NCBI RefSeq assembly: GCF_020026925.1
Contig: NZ_JAIQDW010000003.1
Coordinates: forward strand, 285,390-349,389
Length of the DNA stretch: 64,000 nucleotides
Direction: 5' to 3'
Source of the DNA: Flavobacterium hibisci
Lineage (GTDB): Bacteria; Bacteroidota; Bacteroidia; Flavobacteriales; Flavobacteriaceae
Shown in pieces: positions 1 through 8,493 of this stretch; the stretch's first letter is position 1; each line of letters starts with the position of its first letter. Made by a program: the position numbers and the translations under genes. Below the pieces are notes generated by a model. That model did no database searches. It saw only the letters and a list, made by a program, of their open reading frames with translations, and was not told the DNA's origin.

Positions 1-177
1 ATTATTTTAAAACCAAATACCTTAAAAGAATATTTTAAATACTGAAAATCAGGCTGTCAGTTAAGGAATTAAATCCCTGAAAATTTAGTTTACATTATTA
101 TAAAGGGAAAACTAAAGATATTTTACAGGATTTTATAAAATTATAGTCTGATATGGTTTTGTTTTGAAATGAATCTC

Positions 178-193
178 CCAGTTTAAATACTGG
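178..193. promoter_or_regulatory. Short inverted repeat upstream of the LacI gene (operator or weak terminator)
   Basis: CCAGT (178-182) and ACTGG (189-193) form an inverted repeat around a 6-base AT spacer, about 11 bases before the putative -33 TTG. It could be an operator for the regulator itself. Alternatively it is a weak terminator of a gene left of the window, because a T-rich run follows. The arms are too short to decide. The rest of 1-263 holds nothing I can support. Confidence 0.25.
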
Positions 194-204
194 CATGTGT
201 TTTT

Positions 205-236
205 TTGTTTTATTTTAGGTAATTCTGTTATATTTG
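205..236 (+). promoter_or_regulatory. Putative promoter of the LacI-type regulator
   Basis: TATATTTG at 229-236 matches the Bacteroidota -7 box TAnnTTTG. A TTG at 205-207 lies 21 bases upstream, within the usual 17-23 spacing. The likely start codon is 28 bases downstream. Seen by eye only; no transcript evidence. Confidence 0.55.
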
Positions 237-263
237 TATCAATTACATAAAAAATTCAATTGG

Positions 264-1292
264 ATGAAAGCTAAAGCAACTCTAAAACAAATTGCGAAAG
301 AACTTGGTGTGTCTGTTTCTACTGTATCTAAGGCATTAAATGATAGTCCTGAAATTAGTGAGCAAACCAAGGTGAAGATAAAGGAGTATGCAAAACTCAA
401 AAATTATAAGCCAAATGTTATAGGTCTGAATTTAAAGAATAGAAAAACCAAAACAATTGGTGTAATTATACCTAATATATTAAATTCTTTTTTTGCGAAA
501 GTTTTTAGTGGAATTGAGAAAGTAGCCGATAAAAAAGGATACAATGTAATTACTTGTATCTCGAATGAGTCTTTAGAAAAAGAAATTCATACACTCGAAA
601 TGCTGAGTAACGGAACTATAGATGGTTTTATTCTTTCGGTTTCGCAGGAGGCTCAAAAATTAGAAGATTATGCTCATTTTACCGAAATTATAAATGATGG
701 AACTCCAATTGTAATGTTTGACAGAATTGCTTATGGAGTAGAATGTGATAAAGTTGTTGTTGATGATTTTGATTCGGCTTTAAATTCAACCCAACATTTA
801 ATAAATTTAGGATGTAAAAATATCGCCCTAATTTCTTCGGTAGATAACTTGAGTGTAGGAAAACTTAGGGCTGATGGATATTTGAAAGCATTAAAGGATA
901 ATAATATTCCGGTAAACGAAAAAATAATCCTTCGTACCAATTCAGAAGAAGATATGAAAAGTAAAATTGAAGCGATTTTCGATCATGAAATTGATGGGAT
1001 TTTTGCTTTAGATGAAAATGATTCAGTTGCAGCTTTAAGGGTAAGTCTGAAAAAAGGATTTAAGGTACCTGAAGATATTTCGATTATAGGGTTTGCTGAT
1101 GGAATTTTAGCATCAAGACGTTTGTCCCCAAGCTTAACGACTGTAAGTCAGCACGGAATTGAAATAGGGGAGGTTGCTGCTAAACGATTAATTTCAAGGC
1201 TGGAGGAAGAAGAAGGAGAAACTTCTGACTATGAAACGATTGTTATTAAGACAAAACTAAAAGAAAGAGAGTCAACCAGAAAGTCTAAATAG
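264..1292 (+). CDS. LacI/GalR-family transcriptional regulator
   Basis: A DNA-binding regulator of about 342 residues. The N-terminal helix-turn-helix reads TLKQIAKELGVSVSTVSKAL, the classic LacI headpiece. A hinge helix (KNYKPNVIGLNLK) and a periplasmic-binding-protein-like effector domain follow, opening with TIGVIIPNILNSFFAKVFSG. Family members usually bind a sugar or sugar phosphate and control carbohydrate genes, but the ligand cannot be read from sequence. An in-frame codon at 234 would add ten residues and overlap the -7 box, so I prefer the ATG at 264. The regulated genes are not visible: the downstream genes are translation genes with their own promoter, so any target probably lies left of the window. 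Confidence 0.9.
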   Translation: MKAKATLKQIAKELGVSVSTVSKALNDSPEISEQTKVKIKEYAKLKNYKPNVIGLNLKNRKTKTIGVIIPNILNSFFAKVFSGIEKVADKKGYNVITCISNESLEKEIHTLEMLSNGTIDGFILSVSQEAQKLEDYAHFTEIINDGTPIVMFDRIAYGVECDKVVVDDFDSALNSTQHLINLGCKNIALISSVDNLSVGKLRADGYLKALKDNNIPVNEKIILRTNSEEDMKSKIEAIFDHEIDGIFALDENDSVAALRVSLKKGFKVPEDISIIGFADGILASRRLSPSLTTVSQHGIEIGEVAAKRLISRLEEEEGETSDYETIVIKTKLKERESTRKSK

Positions 1293-1302
1293 AAAAGAGA
1301 GA

Positions 1303-1336
1303 AATCCATTTTAGTTTTAAATTGGATTTTTTATTT
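1303..1336 (+). terminator. Rho-independent terminator after the LacI gene
   Basis: AAATCCA (1303-1309) pairs with TGGATTT (1324-1330), and a T-rich run follows directly. It lies 10 bases past the stop codon. The remainder of 1337-1580 is AT-rich intergenic DNA in which I see no gene or RNA. Confidence 0.6.
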
Positions 1337-1582
1337 TATTATTTTATCTGTTTCTTAAGTTTTATAATAGATTTTAGTATGGTTTGCCAGTTGTTAGTTA
1401 ATACTGCTATTGAAAAATGGTAAAACCGGTTCTGTTGTAAGTGTGTATTCTGACAATATTGGCTTAATGCTGTTTGAGAAATTAGTAATTTCTTTCTCTA
1501 TAAATTAATGTCATTGCAATTGAGTTGAATAATTTTTGTGTTAAATTGAAGGTAAGTAATATTATTAGAGCAATCTAATTAT

Positions 1583-1610
1583 TTGATTTATAAAAAAAAC
1601 ACTATATTTG
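1583..1610 (+). promoter_or_regulatory. Promoter of the rimP-nusA-infB operon
   Basis: TTG at 1583-1585, 17 bases of spacer, then TATATTTG at 1603-1610. This is one of the two best matches in the window to the Bacteroidota primary-sigma consensus. Transcription would start near 1617, giving a leader of about 55 bases before rimP. Confidence 0.75.
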
Positions 1611-1638
1611 CACCGTTATTTATTAAAATCTAAATAAT

Positions 1639-1664
1639 GAGGGGACTAATTGTCCCCTCTTTTT
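1639..1664 (+). terminator. Terminator-like hairpin in the rimP leader (possible attenuator)
   Basis: GAGGGGAC (1639-1646) and GTCCCCTC (1652-1659) form a perfect 8-bp GC-rich stem with loop TAATT. Five T follow at 1660-1664. It lies between the promoter at 1603-1610 and the rimP ATG at 1673, so operon transcripts should cross it. It has the form of an intrinsic terminator. A role as leader attenuator is inference; it might also be the displaced terminator of upstream transcription. Confidence 0.6.
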
Positions 1665-1672
1665 ATAAAATT

Positions 1673-2137
1673 ATGACATTTAAAGAAAAAGTAAACGCAT
1701 TAATTAATGAAGCGCTTCTGGAAAAGCCATCGATCTTTTTGATTGATCTGGCTGTTTCGGATTCTTTTAAAATTAGTGTTGGTTTAGACGGAGATAATGG
1801 CGTTGCGTTGCAGGATTGTATTGATATCAGCCGTGCAATAGAGAATAATCTGGATCGTGAAGAACAGGATTTTTCACTTGAAGTAGCGTCTGTTGGAGTT
1901 GGTTCACCGCTGAAATTTACAAGACAATACAAGAAAAATATTGGTAGAACATTGATTGTTACTACAAATAGTGAAAAAATTGAAGCAGAATTGGTAGAAG
2001 CTAATGATGTTTTTATAATTTTGTCTTGGGAAGCAAGAGAACCGAAGAAAATAGGAAAAGGAAAGGAAACAGTTCAAAAAACGCAACAAATACCTTATAC
2101 AGAAATTAAAGAGGCAATTGTTACAGTAACATTTTAA
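1673..2137 (+). CDS. rimP: Ribosome maturation factor RimP
   Basis: A protein of about 154 residues needed for late 30S subunit maturation. The family pattern is visible: an N-terminal alpha/beta domain with [20 protein letters not shown] and [24 protein letters not shown] (in part), then a small SH3-like C-terminal barrel. It is the first gene of rimP-nusA-infB, a gene order conserved across bacteria, with nusA starting 15 bases after its stop. An open frame extends upstream to 1637, but those 12 codons read through the leader hairpin. [15 protein letters not shown] at 1673 is the natural start. Confidence 0.93.
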   Translation: MTFKEKVNALINEALLEKPSIFLIDLAVSDSFKISVGLDGDNGVALQDCIDISRAIENNLDREEQDFSLEVASVGVGSPLKFTRQYKKNIGRTLIVTTNSEKIEAELVEANDVFIILSWEAREPKKIGKGKETVQKTQQIPYTEIKEAIVTVTF

Positions 2138-2151
2138 TTTAAAGAATTCGC

Positions 2152-3405
2152 ATGGAAAATTTAGCATTAATCGATTCATTCTCAGAGTTTAAAGATAATA
2201 AACTTATTGATCGTGTAACGCTTATGGCAATTTTAGAGGACGTGTTTAGAAATGCATTGAAGAAAAAATACGGTTCAGATGATAACTTCGACATTATCAT
2301 AAATCCTGATAAAGGAGATATGGAGATATGGAGAAGAAGAGTAATTGTTGCTGATGAGGATCTTGACTTTGAAAATGAAGAAATTACACTTACTGAAGCA
2401 AGAAAAATTGAAGCGGATTTTGAAATTGGTGAAGAGGTTTCTGAAGAGGTAAAATTGATTGATTTAGGAAGAAGGGCTATCTTAGCGCTTCGCCAGAACT
2501 TGATTTCTAAAATACACGAACACGATAATACTAATCTTTATAAACAATTTAAAGATATTATTGGTGATATTTATACAGCAGAAGTGCATCACGTAAGACC
2601 AAGAGTTGTAATTTTGGTGGATGATGAAGGGAATGAAATTGTGCTTCCGAAAGAAAAACAAATTCCATCTGACTTTTTCCGAAAAGGAGATAATGTTAGG
2701 GGAATTATTGAAAGCGTTGAATTAAAAGGAAATAAACCTCAAATCATCATGTCAAGAACTTCTGAGAAGTTTTTAGAAAAATTATTTGAACAGGAAATTC
2801 CTGAAGTATTCGATGGTTTAATTACAGTTAAAAATGTAGTCCGTATTCCTGGTGAAAAAGCAAAAGTAGCTGTAGATTCATATGATGACAGAATAGATCC
2901 TGTTGGAGCTTGTGTTGGTATGAAAGGGTCTCGTATTCATGGAATTGTTCGTGAGTTAGGAAATGAAAATATTGACGTAATCAATTATACAAATAATATT
3001 CAATTGTTTATTACAAGAGCTTTAAGTCCTGCCAAAGTTTCATCAGTTAAAATTGATGAGGAAAATAAAAGAGCTGAAGTTTTCTTGAAATTAGAAGAAG
3101 TTTCTAAAGCAATTGGTAGAGGAGGTCATAATATTAAATTAGCAGGCCAGTTAACAGGTTATGAGTTAGATGTAATTCGAGAAGGAGATGTTGCCGGTGC
3201 AATTGCAGATGAAGATGATGTTGAATTATCAGAGTTTTCAGATGAAATTGAAGACTGGGTAATTGAAGAGTTTGCTAAAATAGGTCTGGATACAGCAAAA
3301 AGTATTTTGAGTCAGGAAGTAGAAGATTTAGTAAGAAGAACCGATTTAGAAGAGGAAACAATTCTGGATGTTATGAAAATACTAAAAGAAGAGTTTGATA
3401 ACTAG
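2152..3405 (+). CDS. nusA: Transcription termination/antitermination protein NusA
   Basis: A 417-residue RNA-polymerase-associated elongation factor acting in pausing, termination and antitermination. In order: an N-terminal RNAP-binding domain (about 1-125), an S1 RNA-binding domain (about 135-200, with AEVHHVRPRVVILVDDEGNE), and two KH domains. The KH glycine loops are GMKGSRIHGIVREL and AIGRGGHNIKLAGQL. The acidic repeat domains at the C-terminus of E. coli NusA are absent, as is common outside gammaproteobacteria. It sits between rimP and infB. NusA is a natural candidate to act on the terminator-like hairpin in its own operon leader; that is inference. Confidence 0.97.
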   Translation: MENLALIDSFSEFKDNKLIDRVTLMAILEDVFRNALKKKYGSDDNFDIIINPDKGDMEIWRRRVIVADEDLDFENEEITLTEARKIEADFEIGEEVSEEVKLIDLGRRAILALRQNLISKIHEHDNTNLYKQFKDIIGDIYTAEVHHVRPRVVILVDDEGNEIVLPKEKQIPSDFFRKGDNVRGIIESVELKGNKPQIIMSRTSEKFLEKLFEQEIPEVFDGLITVKNVVRIPGEKAKVAVDSYDDRIDPVGACVGMKGSRIHGIVRELGNENIDVINYTNNIQLFITRALSPAKVSSVKIDEENKRAEVFLKLEEVSKAIGRGGHNIKLAGQLTGYELDVIREGDVAGAIADEDDVELSEFSDEIEDWVIEEFAKIGLDTAKSILSQEVEDLVRRTDLEEETILDVMKILKEEFDN

Positions 3406-3455
3406 TTGTATCTGCTCTAACAACACAACGAAAAAGGTAATAATAAAAAGGTTAT

Positions 3456-6308
3456 ATGTCTGAAGAGAGAGTAATAAGAATAAACAAGGTTTTAAGGGAA
3501 TTAAATATTTCGTTAGAAAGAGCTGTTGATTATCTAAAAGATAAGGGGATTGCTATTGATGCAAATCCAAACGCTAAAATTTCTGACAGTGAATTTAATA
3601 TCCTTCAAAGACAATTTGCGGGCGATAAGGGGAATAAGGAAGCTTCCAAAGAAGTAGGGGAAGAGAAAAGAAAGGAAAAAGAAGCATTGCGTGTTGAGCG
3701 CGAAAAGGAAATCGAAGATAAACGCAGACAAGACGAAGAACGTCAAAAACAACAGGAGATTATAAAAGCGAAGGCTGTTGTAACGGGGCCTGTTCAGGTG
3801 GGTAAGATTGATTTAAACCCAAAAAAGACAGTTGTTGCTACTCCTTCAGAAGAACCGGTTAAGACTGAGGAGTCAAAAGTTGTTGCTCACAAGGAAGTTG
3901 AAAAACCAATTCAAAAAGAAGATGGTAAAACTGATGGTCTGGTAACTGCAGACAAAGCAGATCCTATTATTACTGAGAAAAAAGAAATAAAAGCTGAAAC
4001 TTCTAAAACAGCAAAAGATCCAGTTGTTTCAACTGATCCCGAAACTGCAGAAGAAACGATCACTACACAATATCAAAAATTATCGGGAACGACTCTTACA
4101 GGTCAGACAATTGATTTATCTCAATTTAATAAACCTAAGAAAAAGAAAGAGGATCCAAAGATAACGCCGAATAAACCGGGTACTCCGGGTGCAAATAATA
4201 ACGCTAATAAAAATAAGCGTAAAAGAATTGCTCCTAAACCAGGTACTTCTGGGGTGCAAAAAACAGTTACAGGTAATGTTTCGGGAACACCAAATCCTAA
4301 TAAAATTACGCCAAACACAGGTGGTGGTTTTAACGCTAATAGAAGTGCGAGACCTGGCTTTGTGAAAGGAAACCGTCCGGCTATAGTTGCTAAAGTTGAG
4401 CCTACTGAGGAGGAAGTAAAAAACCAAATTAGAGAAACTCTTGAAAAGCTACAAGGTAAAGGTGGAAAATCAAAAGCGGCTAAATACAGAAGAGATAAAA
4501 GAGATACGCATCGTCAGAAATCTGATGAAGAGCAAAGAGCACTTGACGAAGGAAGTAAGACTATTAAAGTGACTGAGTTTGTTACTGTAGGTGAAATTGC
4601 AATCATGATGGATGTGCCAATTACTAAGGTTATTGGAACTTGTATGTCGCTTGGTATAATGGTTACCATGAACCAACGTTTAGATGCTGAAACTCTAACT
4701 ATCGTAGCTGACGAGTTTGGTTATGAAGTTGAGTTTATCACAGTTGATATCGAAGAAGCTATCGAGGTAGTTGAAGATAGGGAAGAAGATTTAGTGGTTA
4801 GAGCCCCAATTGTAACAGTAATGGGGCACGTTGACCACGGTAAAACATCTTTACTGGATTATATCCGTAAAGAAAATGTTATCGCTGGTGAGTCCGGAGG
4901 TATTACGCAGCACATTGGAGCTTACGGAGTAACTTTGGATAATGGTCAGAAAATTGCGTTTTTAGATACTCCTGGTCACGAGGCGTTTACCGCGATGCGT
5001 GCACGTGGAGCTCAGGTTACAGATATCGCAATTATTGTAGTAGCTGCCGATGATGATATCATGCCGCAAACAAAAGAAGCAATCTCTCACGCACAAGCTG
5101 CGGGAGTTCCAATTATATTCGCTATCAACAAAATTGATAAACCAAATGCTAATGTTGAGAAAATCAAAGAGCGTTTGGCTGGTATGAATTTACTTGTTGA
5201 AGACTGGGGTGGAAAAATTCAATCCCATGATATTTCTGCTAAAGTAGGAACAGGAGTAAAGGAATTGCTGGAAAAAGTATTGTTAGAAGCTGAAATTCTT
5301 GATTTAAAAGCAAATCCAAATAAGGCTGCTCAGGGAACTGTTGTTGAGGCTTTTCTGGACAAAGGAAAAGGATATGTTTCTACGATATTAGTGCAGCAGG
5401 GAACTCTTAAAATTGGAGATTACATGTTGGCAGGTAAACATCATGGTAAAATTAAAGCCATGCATGATGAGCGTGGACATAATGTAAAAGAAGCTGGGCC
5501 TTCGACTCCAGTATCTGTTTTAGGTCTTGATGGAGCTGCTACGGCTGGAGATAAATTCAATGTGTTTGAAGACGAAAAAGAAGCAAAACAAATTGCATCT
5601 AAACGTTCTCAGTTAATGCGAGAGCAATCAGTGCGTACTCAAAGACATATTACGCTTGATGAAATTGGACGTCGTATTGCTCTTGGTCAGTTTAAAGAAT
5701 TAAATGTTATCCTTAAAGGTGACGTTGATGGATCAGTTGAGGCATTATCTGACTCATTCTCTAAACTTTCCACAGAAGAAGTCCAGATTAATATTATACA
5801 CAAAGGGGTTGGGGCAATTACGGAAACTGATGTTAACTTAGCTTCTGCTTCAGATGCTATTATTATCGGATTTAATGTTCGACCTGCTGGAAATGCAAGA
5901 CAGCTTGCAGATAAAGAAGAAATAGATATCCGTTATTATTCTATTATCTATGCCGCTATCGACGACTTGAAAGATGCTATGGAAGGAATGTTAGCTCCTG
6001 AGATGAAAGAAGAAATTCTTGGTACAGCAGAAATTCGTGAGATTTTCAAAATTTCCAAAGTAGGTTCTATTGCTGGTTGTATGGTAACTGACGGCAAAAT
6101 TTTAAGATCGTCTAAAATTAGGGTTATCAGAGAAGGTGTTGTGGTGCATACAGGAGAACTTGTAGCATTGAAACGTTTTAAAGATGATGTTAAAGAAGTG
6201 ACAAAAGGATATGATTGCGGTATTCAGATCAAAGGTTTTAATGATATCGAAGAAAGAGATGTTATTGAAGCATATCATGAGGTTGCGATTAAAAAGAAAT
6301 TGAAATAA
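3456..6308 (+). CDS. infB: Translation initiation factor IF-2
   Basis: A 950-residue GTPase that brings initiator tRNA to the 30S subunit. Residues 1-55 form a small IF2-N domain ([20 protein letters not shown]). A long, charged, low-complexity linker rich in Lys, Glu, Pro and Asn follows to about residue 345. A second IF2-N domain precedes the G domain, which has G1 GHVDHGKT (457-464), DTPGHEAF and NKID. The C-terminal domains II-IV follow. The linker varies between species and accounts for the length. Third gene of the operon, 50 bases after nusA. Confidence 0.97.
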   Translation: MSEERVIRINKVLRELNISLERAVDYLKDKGIAIDANPNAKISDSEFNILQRQFAGDKGNKEASKEVGEEKRKEKEALRVEREKEIEDKRRQDEERQKQQEIIKAKAVVTGPVQVGKIDLNPKKTVVATPSEEPVKTEESKVVAHKEVEKPIQKEDGKTDGLVTADKADPIITEKKEIKAETSKTAKDPVVSTDPETAEETITTQYQKLSGTTLTGQTIDLSQFNKPKKKKEDPKITPNKPGTPGANNNANKNKRKRIAPKPGTSGVQKTVTGNVSGTPNPNKITPNTGGGFNANRSARPGFVKGNRPAIVAKVEPTEEEVKNQIRETLEKLQGKGGKSKAAKYRRDKRDTHRQKSDEEQRALDEGSKTIKVTEFVTVGEIAIMMDVPITKVIGTCMSLGIMVTMNQRLDAETLTIVADEFGYEVEFITVDIEEAIEVVEDREEDLVVRAPIVTVMGHVDHGKTSLLDYIRKENVIAGESGGITQHIGAYGVTLDNGQKIAFLDTPGHEAFTAMRARGAQVTDIAIIVVAADDDIMPQTKEAISHAQAAGVPIIFAINKIDKPNANVEKIKERLAGMNLLVEDWGGKIQSHDISAKVGTGVKELLEKVLLEAEILDLKANPNKAAQGTVVEAFLDKGKGYVSTILVQQGTLKIGDYMLAGKHHGKIKAMHDERGHNVKEAGPSTPVSVLGLDGAATAGDKFNVFEDEKEAKQIASKRSQLMREQSVRTQRHITLDEIGRRIALGQFKELNVILKGDVDGSVEALSDSFSKLSTEEVQINIIHKGVGAITETDVNLASASDAIIIGFNVRPAGNARQLADKEEIDIRYYSIIYAAIDDLKDAMEGMLAPEMKEEILGTAEIREIFKISKVGSIAGCMVTDGKILRSSKIRVIREGVVVHTGELVALKRFKDDVKEVTKGYDCGIQIKGFNDIEERDVIEAYHEVAIKKKLK

Positions 6309-6310
6309 TA

Positions 6311-6359
6311 TTTAAAAGCAAAAAAGTCCCGATTTAATCGGGACTTTTTTGCTTTTAAA
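6311..6359. terminator. Bidirectional terminator between infB and the SPOR gene
   Basis: A 49-base perfect inverted repeat with a 23-bp stem and a 3-base loop. The core is GTCCCGAT/ATCGGGAC at 6326-6333 and 6337-6344, flanked by A-tract and T-tract arms. Either strand therefore gives a GC stem followed by six U. It lies 3 bases after the infB stop and faces the convergent gene ending at 6521, so it can serve both directions. Confidence 0.85.
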
Positions 6360-6520
6360 ATGACTGTAAATTTAATGTGTTACTCTTTGCTGTTTTTAAT
6401 ATTTAATGCTTAGAACTACTTAAAATTAATCAAAACAAAAGTCTTTTTTAATGTTGTAGAATTTAACTTTTAAAGGTACAAACAAATAACAAGTATTTTT
6501 ATATTGAGTTTGCCTAAAAT

Positions 6521-6910
6521 TTATTTGCTTGGTTTAATAAGGAATACGCTTTTGTATTTCTTTCTAATTTCTTCTAAATTTCGTTCTGCTTCAATTCTTG
6601 TTTTAAAATTCCCAACGACTACTTTATAGTTTGGAGTATTAAAAATTATAGTTCCGTCAATGTTGTTAAATTCCCTTTTGAAATTAGATAAAGTCTTTTT
6701 TGCTTCTTCACTTTTGCCACTGAAAATTTGAATTTTGTAAGTGTCATTGGTACTAATTGACGTGTTAATTTTACGCTTATCATTTAGTAATTGCTCAAAT
6801 TTAGGATCTTGATTCAAAGTAATGTTTTGGTCCTGAGCATTAATATTGAGTGTTAAAGTAAGCATGGGTAATAGTAATAAAATCTTTTTTGAAGGGGTTA
6901 AAATTCTCAT
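6521..6910 (-). CDS. Secreted SPOR-domain protein
   Basis: A small exported protein of about 129 residues. It has an N-terminal signal peptide (KKILLLLPMLTLTLNINA, cleavage before QDQN), a short linker and a C-terminal SPOR domain. The SPOR domain begins at TYKIQIFSGKSEEAKKTLSN and contains NYKVVVGNFKTRIEAERNLE. SPOR domains bind denuded peptidoglycan glycan strands, commonly at division sites. A wall-associated role is therefore likely, but the exact one is unknown. Seven further codons are open upstream, but MRILTPSKK places the signal peptide correctly. It stands alone on the minus strand. Confidence 0.85.
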   Translation of the reverse strand: MRILTPSKKILLLLPMLTLTLNINAQDQNITLNQDPKFEQLLNDKRKINTSISTNDTYKIQIFSGKSEEAKKTLSNFKREFNNIDGTIIFNTPNYKVVVGNFKTRIEAERNLEEIRKKYKSVFLIKPSK

Positions 6911-6928
6911 AATGTGATGGTTTTTATA

Positions 6929-6936
6929 CAAAAATA
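6929..6936 (-). promoter_or_regulatory. Putative -7 box of the SPOR gene
   Basis: On the minus strand TATTTTTG (6936 to 6929) matches TAnnTTTG, 18 bases upstream of the ATG. I found no TTG at the expected -33 distance. Confidence 0.35.
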
Positions 6937-7013
6937 ATGTTTAAAATTTATATGTGAAAAGTTTGTGCTATTTAGAATTGATATAAATTGATATTTAAGA
7001 CTATTTTAAGGTT

Positions 7014-7042
7014 TTGAGAATAGTACTTAAATTGTATTTTTG
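7014..7042 (+). promoter_or_regulatory. Promoter of the alternative complex III/oxidase operon
   Basis: TTG at 7014-7016, an 18-base spacer and TATTTTTG at 7035-7042. The leader to the actA ATG at 7130 is about 80 bases. No other promoter of this quality was noticed before the terminator at 18656, so it may drive the whole 11.5-kb operon. Confidence 0.6.
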
Positions 7043-7129
7043 TGCAGGTTTTAAAAAAGCGGTATTAGATTTAACTGATTAATTACAGAAAAAATCATAC
7101 CAAAAAATTAGTAGATAATTTTATACTAT

Positions 7130-8461
7130 ATGAAAAAGGTGGGTAACCATAATTCGATCTCAAGAAAATTGATGCTTAGCTTGTCGCTATCGCTGATTTT
7201 CTCCCTAACTTCATTTGCTCAAGATCCTGCTGCAGCTCCTGCGGCGACTGAAGCTGCTGCTGCTCCGGCTGCGGCATCTGGAGGTGATCCGGTAAAAGGG
7301 AAAGAACTTTTTAATGCAAATTGCGCTGCATGTCACAAATTAGATGCTAAATCAACTGGTCCAGCTTTACGTGGGGTTGCTGCTAAGCATGATATGGCTT
7401 GGATTTACAAGTGGGTGCATAACAGTTCTGACATGATTAAGTCAGGTGATCCTGTTGCAGTTAAACTTTTTGAAGAGAATAATAAGTCAGTAATGACTTC
7501 TTTTCCTCAATTGTCTGAAGGAGATATTGATAATATTATTGCTTATACTTCTGAAGTAAAAGCTGAACCTGCTACAGCTCCTGGAACTGTTCCTCCTGGG
7601 CAGAAAGTTGAAGGTGGTGGAATTTCAAACAATATTATTTTAGGAGCTCTTGCTCTTGTAATGGCTATTTTAGTTGTGATGTTGTTTATGGTGAACAAGG
7701 TTTTAACTAAAGTTGCAAATAAAAATGGTATTGAGGTTGCTCCAAAAGAAGTAAGGCTTCCAATCTGGAAAGCTTTCGCTAGAAACCAATTCTTGGTTTT
7801 AGTAACTGCAATTTTCTTGCTTTTGGCTAGTGGTTATTTTGTTTATGGTTACTTAATGCAGGTAGGTGTAGATCAGAATTATGAGCCAATTCAGCCAATT
7901 CATTACTCTCATAAAATTCACGCTGGCGATAACGAGATTAATTGTAAATATTGTCACTCTGCTGCTCGTGTAAGTAAAAATGCTGGTATTCCTTCGTTAA
8001 ATGTTTGTATGAACTGTCATAAAAATATTTCTGAGGTTGCTGAAACAACGGCTACTGCTGAATACAGTAAAGCATTCTATGATGCTCAGATCCAAAAATT
8101 ATATGATGCTGTTGGGTGGGATAAAACTAAACAGGTTTATACCGGAAAAACACAGCCTGTTAAATGGGTACGTATTCATAACTTGCCTGATTTTGTTTAC
8201 TTCAATCACTCTCAACACGTTTCTGTTGCAGGTATTGAATGTCAAACTTGTCACGGGCCAGTACAGGAATTTGAAATTATGAAGCAATACTCTAAATTAA
8301 CAATGGGATGGTGTGTTGATTGCCATAGAAAAACTGATGTTAAGATGGAGGGTAATGCTTATTATGACAAAATTCATGCTGAGCTTTCTAAAAAATACGG
8401 TGTAGAGAAATTAACTGCAGCGCAAATGGGAGGTTTAGAGTGTGGTAAATGCCACTATTAA
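7130..8461 (+). CDS. actA: Alternative complex III multihaem cytochrome c subunit ActA
   Basis: A membrane-anchored electron-transfer subunit of 443 residues with six CxxCH haem-binding motifs. A signal peptide (about 13-30) and an Ala/Pro linker lead to a single-haem cytochrome c domain (CAACH at 65-69, with Met122 as a possible axial ligand). Membrane segments follow at about 168-189 and 221-243. The pentahaem part has CKYCH 272, CMNCH 293, CQTCH 371, CVDCH 395 and CGKCH 438. Alternative complex III oxidises menaquinol and passes electrons to cytochrome c or directly to an oxidase. The N-terminal domain is extra to the minimal pentahaem subunit and could act as a tethered carrier. First gene of actABCDEF-coxBA. 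Confidence 0.92.
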   Translation: MKKVGNHNSISRKLMLSLSLSLIFSLTSFAQDPAAAPAATEAAAAPAAASGGDPVKGKELFNANCAACHKLDAKSTGPALRGVAAKHDMAWIYKWVHNSSDMIKSGDPVAVKLFEENNKSVMTSFPQLSEGDIDNIIAYTSEVKAEPATAPGTVPPGQKVEGGGISNNIILGALALVMAILVVMLFMVNKVLTKVANKNGIEVAPKEVRLPIWKAFARNQFLVLVTAIFLLLASGYFVYGYLMQVGVDQNYEPIQPIHYSHKIHAGDNEINCKYCHSAARVSKNAGIPSLNVCMNCHKNISEVAETTATAEYSKAFYDAQIQKLYDAVGWDKTKQVYTGKTQPVKWVRIHNLPDFVYFNHSQHVSVAGIECQTCHGPVQEFEIMKQYSKLTMGWCVDCHRKTDVKMEGNAYYDKIHAELSKKYGVEKLTAAQMGGLECGKCHY

Positions 8462-8493
8462 TCGATTTATTAAGATTTTAATATATATATACA

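Noticed and set aside
1637..1672. Upstream ATG for rimP
   Set aside because: The twelve codons read through the leader hairpin and are not part of the RimP family N-terminus.
3750..4490. Low-complexity linker of infB considered as a repeat insertion or frameshift
   Set aside because: Lys/Glu/Pro/Asn-rich linkers of varying length are normal in bacterial IF-2, and the frame is continuous.
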